64,000 bases of DNA from an uncultured Saccharospirillaceae bacterium (GTDB lineage Bacteria > Pseudomonadota > Gammaproteobacteria > Pseudomonadales > Oceanobacteraceae), in assembly GCA_947503895.1 (NCBI GenBank), contig CANNFT010000001.1:372001-436000 (forward strand). The letters run 5' to 3'. Positions 1-8,442 of this stretch are shown piece after piece. The position numbers were made by a program, and so were the translations under genes. The stretch's first letter is position 1. Every line of letters starts with the position of its first letter. A model generated the notes under the pieces. It was not told where the DNA came from. It was given only the letters and a program-made list of their open reading frames with translations, and did not search any database.

Positions 1-1
1 A

Positions 2-184
2 TGCTATATTAGTATTTCCATTCCGAATATCTCATCTAAAATCCCGCCTGACTTATTAGCCAAAAGAGGAAGTCAAACACTAAAAAAGCTTGCTATAGAA
101 AATCTAAAACACCGATTCACGATTTTCTCAAGTCATTCAGAAAATTTAAATTGGGGTAGCTGTGTAAGGCACACTTGCTCCTAA
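2..184 (+). CDS. possible 3' end of an upstream gene, unrecognised
   Basis: The second forward frame is open from the first bases of the window to a TAA at 182-184, giving about 60 codons with no start inside the window. The peptide has a plausible mix of residues, with a Lys/Leu-rich helix-like middle, but I recognise no family. It may be the C-terminus of a gene that begins before the window, or a chance open frame in fairly AT-rich intergenic DNA. Only the sequence to the left can decide. Confidence 0.2.
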   Translation, partial: CYISISIPNISSKIPPDLLAKRGSQTLKKLAIENLKHRFTIFSSHSENLNWGSCVRHTCS

Positions 185-333
185 TGAATTCACCTGATGA
201 CGGATAACAAGCGAGTAGCCAGTAGGACGAAGTGAGTTGTATCCAGTATTTATTCGATTGGAAAATCGTTAGATAAATCGAAAGCACTCATGCTTTTCGA
301 CTTAGACAAATGATAATAAACAAGGGATATTTA
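185..333. other. intergenic leader of the metalloprotease gene
   Basis: No gene is visible here. The stretch ends with a good ribosome binding site, AAGGGA at 322-327, six bases before the ATG at 334. An earlier in-frame ATG at 310 lacks such a site, so 334 is the better start. No convincing promoter hexamers stood out. Confidence 0.5.
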
Positions 334-1290
334 ATGAGAACGAACTTAAAAAACTGGCTAGCGGCTTGCCTTTCTACCGCTTGCTTGGTGACGACCAGCA
401 TGGCGACCGCCCATGAAAGTGTACAAGGTGATGGGATATTGCCGGAGAACAATTTACACCTTCGTGATATTCACAGTAACAGCGATGTGACCGAGCAAGT
501 CTTCAATGACATTCTCGATCAAATTGAAAACATTTATGCGCCCATTGTGTCTTACCACGGTGCGACGCTGAGTGTGGTTCGACGCTGGAGTGACAACACA
601 GTCAATGCTTATGCCAGTCGCAGTGGCAATACTTGGAAGATTGAAATGTTTGGTGGTCTTGCAAGAGCACCAGAAGTCACGCCGGATGGCTTTGCTTTAG
701 TCGCCTGCCATGAAATGGGACACCACTTAGGCGGCTTCCCGTTTAAAAGCGGACGCTGGGCTTCTTCTGAAGGTCAGTCAGACTATTTCGCTACTCAAGC
801 CTGTGCTCGCCAATTGTGGGAACTTGAAGATAACAGCAGCGCTGGTCAATCCATCCCAATCTATGCGCGCATCCAGTGCAACAACGCATGGACTGACCAA
901 GATGATCGCGAGCTCTGTTACCGTACCGCGCTCGCAGGTAAATCTCTTGCGCAACTGCTAGCTGCGTCATCGGGCTCCAATGTTGACTTTAATACGCCGG
1001 ATACCAGCGTCGTATCTGAAACCAACACCAATCACCCTGCTGCGCAATGTCGCCTCGATACCTATTTCCAAGGTTCTCTATGCGACGTTAAATTTGACAA
1101 CTGGTTTATCCCAGGCTTGAACGCAGATCTGGGGTCGGCATCTCTGTACGCAGAAATGGAAGCAGGCTACACATCTTGTAGTGCAGCCAACTACTGGCTC
1201 GGCTTCCCTGATGCAAACACCGCTTATCGCCCTAAGTGCTGGTATAAAAACCGGTTTACGGATGGCAGTAATTTCCCATTTAACTATTAA
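334..1290 (+). CDS. secreted zinc metalloprotease, gluzincin-like (M48-like)
   Basis: The predicted protein has 318 residues from the ATG at 334, chosen for its AAGGGA site; the frame is also open from 310. It begins with a Sec signal peptide, probably cut after ATA before HESVQ. The zinc site reads HEMGHHLGG (His126, Glu127, His130). It is followed 16 residues later by EGQSD (Glu146, Asp150), which fits the third-ligand ExxxD pattern of gluzincins such as M48 peptidases. Upstream, a VNAYAS stretch also resembles the M48 pre-helix strand. The C-terminal half has six or more cysteines and ends near RPKCWYK, suggesting a disulfide-stabilised periplasmic or extracellular enzyme. The Hint-protein gene follows 26 bases later, so the two are probably co-transcribed. 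The substrate is unknown; the neighbouring exported proteins are candidates. Confidence 0.75.
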   Translation: MRTNLKNWLAACLSTACLVTTSMATAHESVQGDGILPENNLHLRDIHSNSDVTEQVFNDILDQIENIYAPIVSYHGATLSVVRRWSDNTVNAYASRSGNTWKIEMFGGLARAPEVTPDGFALVACHEMGHHLGGFPFKSGRWASSEGQSDYFATQACARQLWELEDNSSAGQSIPIYARIQCNNAWTDQDDRELCYRTALAGKSLAQLLAASSGSNVDFNTPDTSVVSETNTNHPAAQCRLDTYFQGSLCDVKFDNWFIPGLNADLGSASLYAEMEAGYTSCSAANYWLGFPDANTAYRPKCWYKNRFTDGSNFPFNY

Positions 1291-1316
1291 AACCACGTTT
1301 AATAAGGATTATTAAC

Positions 1317-2111
1317 ATGCGTCACTTAATTAAATTCATTACTGCAAATCTTGCCTTGGTCTTTTTGGTTTTAGCCAGCACCAATGCTACGGCGAATCGC
1401 TTAACAGACCCTAACAATAACCGTTGCGGTTCCAATCAGCTCCCCGTTTCTGAGTGTGCACAATACCAGGATCTAGCCTACAGCAATGGTGCCGGCTGCA
1501 TTACCGCCACCGAGTATAACTATGCAAAAGCCAACCTGATTGCACCTATGTGCAGTCCGTTTGACGCTACCCAATTCATTGGGTTTTGCCGCTGTGGTTG
1601 CTTCCAAGAAGGCACCCGAATCTACTCTTACAACCCTGCTACCGGAGGCTCGGACTGGATTAAAATCGAGTCCATGCTCGATAAGGGCTTCGATCAAGAG
1701 CTGTTCACAGTTGCCCAACACGCAACTCTCAGTGACATGATGCTGGATTCAGCGGGCATCAGAGCCATGACCGTTGGACCAGAAGAAAAACCCCTCATTG
1801 TGATTGAAACTGTGACCGGTAAAGTCGTGGGATTAACAGAAACCCACGGTGTGCTACTGGCCAACGGGACAATGACCACTGCTGGTAAGTTGACCGCCGA
1901 TGATGTATTGGTCAATGCTGATGGTGAAGCAGAAGCCATTGCGAGCTTGACGCTTCGTAGCACGAACTCCGATGTATATAACGTGCTAACGGATGCTTCA
2001 TTTGACGACAAGAATGGCCACCTAGTCGTGGCAGAGGGCCTGATTTTAGGCGATCTGTACTGGCAAAACATTCTAGAGTCAGAAATGAAGCAGTTTGAAA
2101 TTAGGCAGTAA
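1317..2111 (+). CDS. secreted stand-alone Hint-domain (hedgehog/intein-fold) protein
   Basis: This is a 264-residue protein with a signal peptide (cut near TNATA, residues 23-27), a cysteine-rich segment (residues 37-95) and then a probable Hint domain. The Hint-like features are Cys95 followed by FQEGTRI, the block-B-like LTETHG with Thr174 and His177, a LANGTMTTAGKLTADD stretch of the usual 'nG...A..L..gD' type, a late VYNVLT strand, and GHLVVAEGLILGDLYWQN ending at Asn251. Hint domains cleave or splice their own backbone using the first Cys and the TxxH histidine. Only 13 residues follow the terminal Asn and the next residue is Ile, so splicing is unlikely; N-terminal autoprocessing at Cys95 is the likelier activity. 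An intrinsic terminator follows. The family call rests on motif reading alone. Confidence 0.65.
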   Translation: MRHLIKFITANLALVFLVLASTNATANRLTDPNNNRCGSNQLPVSECAQYQDLAYSNGAGCITATEYNYAKANLIAPMCSPFDATQFIGFCRCGCFQEGTRIYSYNPATGGSDWIKIESMLDKGFDQELFTVAQHATLSDMMLDSAGIRAMTVGPEEKPLIVIETVTGKVVGLTETHGVLLANGTMTTAGKLTADDVLVNADGEAEAIASLTLRSTNSDVYNVLTDASFDDKNGHLVVAEGLILGDLYWQNILESEMKQFEIRQ

Positions 2112-2159
2112 TTTGGTTTACCCCATAGCAGGTTAGCTCGCCGCAGCCTGCATTGGGCA

Positions 2160-2195
2160 GGCGCCTCATTCGTCCATGTAATGAGGTGCCTTTTT
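2160..2195 (+). terminator. intrinsic terminator after the Hint gene
   Basis: An 11-bp stem (2160-2170 with 2180-2190, one G.U pair) is followed by TTTTT at 2191-2195. It separates the metalloprotease-Hint pair from the next two genes. Confidence 0.85.
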
Positions 2196-2240
2196 ATACA
2201 CTCATTCTTGCTTAACCAGTCATATTTCGGAGTATTACCA

Positions 2241-3053
2241 ATGGAACGCTGGAAGATTTTAACGGGATTATCCGCCGCCACCGGGCTATCTATCCTATTA
2301 CTTGTACCCACTCAAGATGTTCTCGACTTAAACAAAGAATCATCTGAGCCACAACAGCCAGCCTTAACGGTGACTGATCAGCCGATGGAGCATGATTCAC
2401 CTTCGTCGCAACGATCATCCGATCAGACCACCTCAAAACTCATTTCTCAAAAACTGACCTCTCTTAAAAATGCATCCGACGGCACAATCAACGGATTGAG
2501 TGATGCTGAAAATTCAAAGCAAGAGAGAATTCAACAATACAGCCTCCAGTTTGAAAAATTCTTTGCGCAGAGCCACCAATTGAATCGTGACGAAATTCGC
2601 AATGAAATATTGGATGGTTTACTAAGAGACCCCGCAAATATTTCACTGGCCAGCAACACACTCACCAACCTTCAGTACGCGAATGAAATATTTAAGGATT
2701 TTCAAGCGCAAGCCAGAGTAGGCGCTATTGAGCTGCTTCGATATGCGGCCAAACAAGGTGATACAGCCCCCTTAAAAGCAACACTCAAAGATTTGGGCAA
2801 TGTCATGAATACCCAGCAAGCATGGGAAAAAGGCATTCAGCATGATTACGTTGCATTGATCGCCACCTACGTTAACACCATCGAAGTAGAGGATTTTTTA
2901 AATTACCCAGACGAACATTTAGCGACAATTGGACTGACTCAAAAAACCAGCGTCGAAGTTCAAAAAGGGTTGATCGATTCTAAATTGAGAGCTGTAGAAC
3001 CCAGCATATTGAAAGAGAAATTAGGGCACTACTTCCAGTTTGGGGAATCATAA
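2241..3053 (+). CDS. membrane-anchored helical protein of unknown function
   Basis: I chose the ATG at 2241 because it has a GGAGT site at 2229-2233 and gives a short charged N-terminus (MERWK) followed by one hydrophobic segment (about residues 7-22). An upstream in-frame ATG at 2181 lies inside the preceding terminator hairpin. The 270-residue product is a single-pass, inner-membrane-anchored protein. A polar, Ser/Gln-rich linker (about 25-85) leads into a largely helical periplasmic domain without cysteines. I do not recognise the family. The single anchor, the linker and a helical FEKFF...DEIRNEI stretch faintly recall lipase foldases, but no lipase is nearby. The subtilase-like gene starts two bases after its stop, so the two are surely co-translated and probably functional partners. 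Confidence 0.6.
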   Translation: MERWKILTGLSAATGLSILLLVPTQDVLDLNKESSEPQQPALTVTDQPMEHDSPSSQRSSDQTTSKLISQKLTSLKNASDGTINGLSDAENSKQERIQQYSLQFEKFFAQSHQLNRDEIRNEILDGLLRDPANISLASNTLTNLQYANEIFKDFQAQARVGAIELLRYAAKQGDTAPLKATLKDLGNVMNTQQAWEKGIQHDYVALIATYVNTIEVEDFLNYPDEHLATIGLTQKTSVEVQKGLIDSKLRAVEPSILKEKLGHYFQFGES

Positions 3054-3055
3054 CG

Positions 3056-4561
3056 ATGTCTGCGATCGCCAGCGCACAACCTCATTTAAACAACAGTTTC
3101 AAATACCGTAAATCAGTTCGATCAATGCAATCCTCTATCAAGTTAGTGAGTTTTGCCGTGTCGATATGCCTAGCACTAACGGGATGCGGTGGCGACCCTT
3201 TACCGGACGGCCAATCCCCTAATCCTCGACCACCGAGTGATGATACGCCCTCTGCAGAATTGGAGGAAATCAAAACGACCATCGTTAATCAAATTGACAA
3301 TGCGAGCCTTTGCAAAAAAGTTACCGACGAGTGTGATTGGTCCATGCTAACGTTCTCGCCGACAGACGCTACATCCGCTAGCCTTGGTAAACGCGTTTTA
3401 ATTCTAGATGAAGGCATGATCGCACCCAGTGTTACTCGGTATCAAACTCGTGTGCTGGCCCAATACGATTTTAATGCGGAAGGACACCTACAAGTCGCCG
3501 CACCTGAGGTCAATCTTCCGACTGAGCTGATTCCGGTTTTTGAAACCATTTGGGAGCACGCTGATTTCATTTCTGCCGGCGCATTACAGGACATTCAATC
3601 TAAATATCTGGAAAAATTTTCGATTCTCGGAATGCCCGGCCATGGCGAGTCTATCTTTACCTACATCGCCGAAACCTCGCCTGAATCTCAATTCGTTTTG
3701 GTTGATTATAAATACGACAAAGCTTTAAAGTTGACACCCTCGTGGTGCGAGCAATTAACGGGAGAAGCTTCTGCGAAAGAATCTGCATTCGGTTATCTGG
3801 AAAGTCAATACGATCAACTCTTACAAGATATTTCTCAACTGGTTCAAGTTCATCATATTAGCTTTATCAACGCCTCTCTCGGCTTTGCACCAGGCGTCGC
3901 GCGTACATTAATAGAATATTATTGTACGCCGGAAGATTACGGCCCTATATCCGATGACATCATCAATGATGTGGTCAGCATTGAACACACTTTTCTGAGA
4001 GGCTTGAGTGAATTGACCAATCAATCTTCGGGACTCGGGATTCGGGACGATGTGATATTGGTTCAAGCTGGCATCGCATCACCTGTGCCGTTAGTAGAAG
4101 GTGATCCGCAGTATCCCGTTGACTGTGATAGCAGCATGACACAGCGCCTGCGGGTCGCTGATTATGATAATTTTAAAGCAGATGTACCACCAGAAGGGTC
4201 ACAGGAGATGGATATATTATCGACGTCAGAACGTAACTCGCTCGCTTGCACCGATTTATATCTAACACTCGGGTTTGGCACATTACCTTATCCCATGCGC
4301 GAGGAACGTGAGCGAAGCTTTAAAGGTACATTGTTAGGTATCGGTTGGGCGCCTCATCCTTTTCCCCCCACGCCTTCTTTTGCAGCACCTGTTGCATTAT
4401 CTCGCTTGATACATTTAGAGCAGCAACAAGCTGAGCTTTTATCAGCAGAAGCATTAATATCTTTGCTAACCCATCAAGGCAGGGTGAAGATTCAGGACCC
4501 CATCCAACATGAGCAATTTGAGCTTTTTAGATTACAGGACGCCTCTATAAAGTCACAATAG
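3056..4561 (+). CDS. lipoprotein, divergent subtilase (S8-like)
   Basis: The 501-residue protein has a lipobox LALTGC with Cys44 as the lipidated residue. An ATG at 3125 would give a more usual 20-residue lipoprotein signal, but the start at 3056, with GGGGAA upstream and two bases after the previous stop, fits translational coupling. The rest follows subtilase order: VLILDEG (Asp118), GHGES (His196) with a following SPESQFVLVD like the 'peA.l..vkv' strand, ISFINASLG (residues 268-276, like 'viNmSlG'), DVILVQAGIAS, and TPSFAAPVA with Ser441 in an S-x-A-x-P context. The Asp/His/Ser triad order is kept. The oxyanion-hole Asn that normally follows AG appears replaced by Ile340, so activity is uncertain. 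There is little room for a pro-domain between the lipid Cys and Asp118. Confidence 0.6.
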   Translation: MSAIASAQPHLNNSFKYRKSVRSMQSSIKLVSFAVSICLALTGCGGDPLPDGQSPNPRPPSDDTPSAELEEIKTTIVNQIDNASLCKKVTDECDWSMLTFSPTDATSASLGKRVLILDEGMIAPSVTRYQTRVLAQYDFNAEGHLQVAAPEVNLPTELIPVFETIWEHADFISAGALQDIQSKYLEKFSILGMPGHGESIFTYIAETSPESQFVLVDYKYDKALKLTPSWCEQLTGEASAKESAFGYLESQYDQLLQDISQLVQVHHISFINASLGFAPGVARTLIEYYCTPEDYGPISDDIINDVVSIEHTFLRGLSELTNQSSGLGIRDDVILVQAGIASPVPLVEGDPQYPVDCDSSMTQRLRVADYDNFKADVPPEGSQEMDILSTSERNSLACTDLYLTLGFGTLPYPMREERERSFKGTLLGIGWAPHPFPPTPSFAAPVALSRLIHLEQQQAELLSAEALISLLTHQGRVKIQDPIQHEQFELFRLQDASIKSQ

Positions 4562-4577
4562 TGCTATATCGGGGAAT

Positions 4578-4616
4578 CGCTAATACGAGTGATCCATGTG
4601 ATGACTCGTATTAGCG
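4578..4616 (+). terminator. perfect 13-bp hairpin after the subtilase-like gene
   Basis: The arms 4578-4590 and 4604-4616 are perfectly complementary around a 13-base loop, 16 bases past the stop codon. The tail is TCTT, not a real T-run, so it is either a weak terminator or an mRNA 3'-end stabiliser. Confidence 0.55.
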
Positions 4617-4660
4617 TCTTGACTCAGAAAAACCGCTAACCTTTCATCTGCCCATTCACT

Positions 4661-6928
4661 TCACGAAGCTTTTAACTGATCACCAATCGGTAATTGACGA
4701 ATTCGTTTCCCACACGCCGCAAAAATTGCATTGCATAATGCTGGCGCATAAACGGGTGTAGCGGGCTCCCCTACACCGGCTGGGGCTTCTTCGCTTTGAA
4801 TGATACTCACTTCAACTTCGAGCGGAGAGTCGGACATTCGAGCCACTCGGTAGTCGTGAAAATTACTCTGCTCTACCCGCCCGTTTTTAAATGTATTGCC
4901 ATGGCTAATGGCGTTGGTGATGCCGTAGATGGAACCACCTTGAGTTTGATTAATGACAGAGTCCGTATTTACAACGGTTCCAGCATCAATGGACACCCAA
5001 GATTTGATGATATCCAACTCGCCACTTTCACTGACTTCAACTTCAACGACGGTGGCAATGTACGTAAGAAAACTACGATGGGCTGCGATGCCTAATCCAC
5101 GGCCCTTTTTCAATTTTCGCCCCCACTTACTTATTTTCACCACTTCTTCTATTGCCCGACGCAGTCGCCCCGTATCAAGTGGGTAAACGGATTTATCGCT
5201 CCAATAATTAAGATACTCTGCTTTTTGCTGTGTCACATCAATGACACGATCAGGCCCGATGGCTGACAGCAGAAAGTCTTTAGGGTCTTGACCTGCCTTA
5301 TGTGCTAGCTCATCAATAAAGGATTGCACGGCAAATGCGTGGAAGTTATTCGAGACCGACCGCATCCAGCCAATACGTGCCATAGCCTTCGCCTCACCTC
5401 GCTCTAATTTCATGTTCGGCGTGTTGATCGGATTGTCGGTAAAACCTAAATCCATTTCAAAACTAAATGGCGCAGTGGCACCTGCTGAGAAAATTGACGC
5501 TATGGGCGTAAATGCGGTGCGATGGAGATAAGCTTCAATGTTCCCTTTGTTGTCCAATGCAGCTTCTATATGTTGAGCCGATGCTGCATGGTAATAACCG
5601 TGCTGCAAATCATCTTCGCGAGTCCATTGCACGCGAATCGGTTTACCCGTTTTTTTGGAAATATACGCGGCCTCTGCACTAAAATCCGGTTTAGATTTTC
5701 TGCCAAAAGCGCCGCCTAACAGGGTGACATGGACATTAATTTTTGATTTATCTAGGCCGAGCATCGCGCCCACAGTTTCCATATCTGCCTGTGGGTTCTG
5801 CGTCGCGGCCCAAACATCAACGCGATCACCATGATACATCGCGGTGGCGCAAGGAGGTTCCATCGGCGCTTGGCTTAAGTGGGGCATATAGTAATCTGCA
5901 GAGTGTCGATTTTTCTTACTCGCAGCGGACAAAACCTTAGCGGCATCGCCGATTTCGCGCACATGCGCTTGCGGGGAATTGACTGTTTTTAGTAGTGACG
6001 CTTTGAATGAGTCAGATTCATAGGCAGCATTTGGGCCGTCGTCCCATACGATTTTTAATGCTTTTCGTCCTTGCATAGCGGCCCAGGTAGACTCAGCTAC
6101 TACCGCTACCCCGCCCTTTGGGAGAAACATCGGTGCGCCTTCCGGCGTCGGAATGGTGACAACATCAATCACACCTTTAACTTTTCTAGCGGCCTTATCA
6201 TCAAGCGTTTTAACTTTGCCCCCTAAGACAGGTGGTCGTTCAATTACGGCGACTTTCGCATTGGGAATACGAACATCAGCGGCATAATGCGCCTTTCCTT
6301 GCACAATGTCTTTAGAATCAATATGAGTCATGCCCGTATTAATATAACGCCACTCTTTTCGCGATTTGAGCGTTAATTTCGAAGCTTCGGGCGGCTTTAT
6401 TTTTAGCGCCTCGTTGACCAAGTCGCCATAAGCCAACTTTTTACCCGAGGTATGCTTAACGACATGTAACTCCGCACGACAGCTCGATACAGCAACCCCC
6501 CACTTTTTAGCCGCTGCGCTCTCTAACATGAACCGGACACTGGCCCCCATTTCTCTCAATCTTTGTAGATTAAAACGAATACTACGTGAGCCATCTGTGT
6601 TTTGATCCCCGTACGCTGGGTCACCCTTGGCTTGAATGACATGCACTTGATCCCAAGCAGCCTCCATTTCATCTGCCACAATCTGAGCAATAGCCGTACG
6701 CACGTGCTGACCCATCTCCGATCGATGACAAGTGATTTCAACACTCCCATCGGTGCGCAACGCCACGAACAAATTGGCCGCCATTGCATCCGAAGCCGGC
6801 TTGTCTAACACACCCGCAACCACTCTTGATGCAACCCCCATAAAGCTGGTTCCTACGACTAAAGCCGTGGTGGTCATCGCACTGTTTTTCAAAAATTTGC
6901 GGCGGTTCATATCAAAATAATGATTCAT
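4661..6928 (-). CDS. iorB: molybdenum hydroxylase large subunit (IorB type)
   Basis: This 755-residue protein belongs to the xanthine dehydrogenase family, in the isoquinoline 1-oxidoreductase beta-subunit group, which binds molybdenum cofactor and hydroxylates aldehydes or N-heterocycles. The N-terminus carries a twin-arginine signal ([11 protein letters not shown]) plus a hydrophobic stretch, so the folded enzyme is exported to the periplasm. The [14 protein letters not shown] segment is the typical cofactor loop, and [14 protein letters not shown] near the C-terminus holds the expected catalytic Glu. It overlaps the iron-sulfur subunit gene by four bases, giving a two-gene operon. No FAD subunit, cytochrome or XdhC-like maturase is encoded next to it. 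The substrate cannot be told from sequence. Confidence 0.88.
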   Translation of the reverse strand: MNHYFDMNRRKFLKNSAMTTTALVVGTSFMGVASRVVAGVLDKPASDAMAANLFVALRTDGSVEITCHRSEMGQHVRTAIAQIVADEMEAAWDQVHVIQAKGDPAYGDQNTDGSRSIRFNLQRLREMGASVRFMLESAAAKKWGVAVSSCRAELHVVKHTSGKKLAYGDLVNEALKIKPPEASKLTLKSRKEWRYINTGMTHIDSKDIVQGKAHYAADVRIPNAKVAVIERPPVLGGKVKTLDDKAARKVKGVIDVVTIPTPEGAPMFLPKGGVAVVAESTWAAMQGRKALKIVWDDGPNAAYESDSFKASLLKTVNSPQAHVREIGDAAKVLSAASKKNRHSADYYMPHLSQAPMEPPCATAMYHGDRVDVWAATQNPQADMETVGAMLGLDKSKINVHVTLLGGAFGRKSKPDFSAEAAYISKKTGKPIRVQWTREDDLQHGYYHAASAQHIEAALDNKGNIEAYLHRTAFTPIASIFSAGATAPFSFEMDLGFTDNPINTPNMKLERGEAKAMARIGWMRSVSNNFHAFAVQSFIDELAHKAGQDPKDFLLSAIGPDRVIDVTQQKAEYLNYWSDKSVYPLDTGRLRRAIEEVVKISKWGRKLKKGRGLGIAAHRSFLTYIATVVEVEVSESGELDIIKSWVSIDAGTVVNTDSVINQTQGGSIYGITNAISHGNTFKNGRVEQSNFHDYRVARMSDSPLEVEVSIIQSEEAPAGVGEPATPVYAPALCNAIFAACGKRIRQLPIGDQLKAS

Positions 6929-7428
6929 GCAACGCTCCCGCTATTATTTTTTTTAGGGTCAAACATATTAACGCTCGCCATGTTTTTTGCCGCGGATTTT
7001 ATAGCCTTATAGATTCTTGGATACGTACCACAACGGCAAATGTTACCCGACATGGCAGAGACAATATCGTTATCCGTCGGAGACGGGTTACGCTTTAAAA
7101 AACTTGCGGCTTGCATGATTTGCCCTCCCTGACAAAAGCCACATTGCGGCACGTTATGGTCTAGCCAAGCTTTTTGAACGGGATGCTCGCCATCAGAACT
7201 TAACCCTTCAATCGTCGTAATGTTGGAGCCCGCAGCGGCAGACATGGGTAATACACATGATCGCTGAGCATTGCCATTCAAATGTATTGTGCAGGCTCCG
7301 CACTGCGCCATACCACACCCGTATTTGGTGCCTGTAAGATTAAGTTCATCCCGCAGATACCACAGGACAGGCGTTGATTTATCTCCGTCAAATTCACGGG
7401 CTTTGCCATTCACGGTGAGCTTTATCAT
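6925..7428 (-). CDS. iorA: [2Fe-2S] subunit of the molybdenum hydroxylase (IorA type)
   Basis: The 167-residue protein carries electrons from the molybdenum subunit. A plant-ferredoxin-type domain has Cys38, Cys43, Cys46 and Cys58. The second, helical [2Fe-2S] domain has QCGFCQGG (Cys96, Cys99) and ICRCGTY (Cys131, Cys133). Both cluster sites are complete. There is no signal peptide, so export would be by piggy-back on the Tat signal of the large subunit. It is the first gene of the pair and its stop overlaps the next start by four bases. Confidence 0.92.
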   Translation of the reverse strand: MIKLTVNGKAREFDGDKSTPVLWYLRDELNLTGTKYGCGMAQCGACTIHLNGNAQRSCVLPMSAAAGSNITTIEGLSSDGEHPVQKAWLDHNVPQCGFCQGGQIMQAASFLKRNPSPTDNDIVSAMSGNICRCGTYPRIYKAIKSAAKNMASVNMFDPKKNNSGSVA

Positions 7429-7740
7429 TTATCAACCTCAAAACATTTAAGAAGTAAGACATTTTTATGGATAAGAAAAATTGCTTAAGACGTCTTTTCG
7501 TTAGGTGTTGTTATTATGAGACGGGCAATTATCAGTTGAATGAACCAACAGACTTGACGACGAGTCATCACTCAATGCGAAATTATAGTCAAAATATCAG
7601 ACTTCCTTGGTGTATTTGTATGCCTCAAGGCGACAAGATTTCATTTTCTACGATCACTTTTATTAATCGTAATCATTAAAATTAGTGAGTACACTCATCC
7701 TGCTTTTTCCATAGAATACGCCGCTTTCTGCTTACACTTA
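7429..7740. other. divergent intergenic region iorA / 2OG oxygenase
   Basis: These 312 bases must hold the iorAB promoter (leftward) and the oxygenase promoter (rightward). A 70-codon rightward frame at 7467-7679 has cysteine-rich, unstructured-looking content and no recognisable family; I do not call it. No clear hexamers or operators were found. Confidence 0.4.
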
Positions 7741-8418
7741 ATGGCGACGACCCACCTTATGATAACTGCTGAAGATACTGTTGCTCAGGCCCTTTCTACC
7801 TATGAACGGGTAGAAGATGACATCGCGAACTTCGGCATCAGCGTTATTCCTAACGCCATACCCAGTGCGATGCTCACGGCATTACTACATCGCGTGACCT
7901 CAATGCCGAAGCACGCACTCAACCCCGCAGGTATAGGCCGACAGGTCGGCCACCAAATCAATCCATTTGTCCGCAGGGACCACATTCACTGGTTAGATGG
8001 GGACAGCCCTGTGGAATCCACTTGGCTAAATTGGATGAACGGCCTGAAAGATCATCTTAATCGTTCACTCATGCTGGGATTATTTAGCTATGAATGTCAC
8101 TTTGCGCAATATCGGCCAGGCGGATTTTACAAAAAGCATCGAGATGCATTTAAAGGTCAAGCGAATCGCAGGCTTAGTACTGTGTTGTACTTAAATCCGA
8201 ACTGGCAACCCAGCTCTGGTGGCGAGTTGGTGGTCTTTGACCCAGCTAATGATGAGGTTGAATTACGTCGTGTATCGCCAAGTTTTGGCACACTAGTCGT
8301 CTTTCTGAGCGAAGATTTTCCGCACGAAGTACTGCCTGCAAATCATATGCGGTACAGCATTGCAGGCTGGTACCGCATAAATAACAGTATCTTAAATCGC
8401 ATTGATCCGCCCAAATAA
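7741..8418 (+). CDS. 2OG-Fe(II) oxygenase, prolyl-hydroxylase-like
   Basis: The 225-residue protein ends in a prolyl 4-hydroxylase/SM-20-type double-stranded beta-helix. The iron ligands are His133 and Asp135 (KKHRDAF) and His195 (FPHEVLP), and Arg204 (MRYSIAGWY) would bind the 2-oxoglutarate carboxylate. The RPGGFYKKHRD and RRLSTVLYLN strands are typical of the family. It hydroxylates an unknown substrate. The start is uncertain: no good ribosome binding site precedes ATG 7741, and an in-frame ATG lies at 7759. It stands alone between divergent and convergent neighbours. Confidence 0.85.
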   Translation: MATTHLMITAEDTVAQALSTYERVEDDIANFGISVIPNAIPSAMLTALLHRVTSMPKHALNPAGIGRQVGHQINPFVRRDHIHWLDGDSPVESTWLNWMNGLKDHLNRSLMLGLFSYECHFAQYRPGGFYKKHRDAFKGQANRRLSTVLYLNPNWQPSSGGELVVFDPANDEVELRRVSPSFGTLVVFLSEDFPHEVLPANHMRYSIAGWYRINNSILNRIDPPK

Positions 8419-8442
8419 TTCAACAGATGAAACCACTGATAT

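Noticed and set aside
2241..3053. Lipase foldase (Lif) identity for the anchored helical protein
   Set aside because: Only the overall architecture and a faint helical stretch agree; the conserved foldase motif is not clearly present and no lipase gene is near.
7467..7679. 70-codon rightward frame between iorA and the oxygenase
   Set aside because: Composition looks non-coding, there is no ribosome binding site or recognisable family, and it lies in a divergent promoter region.
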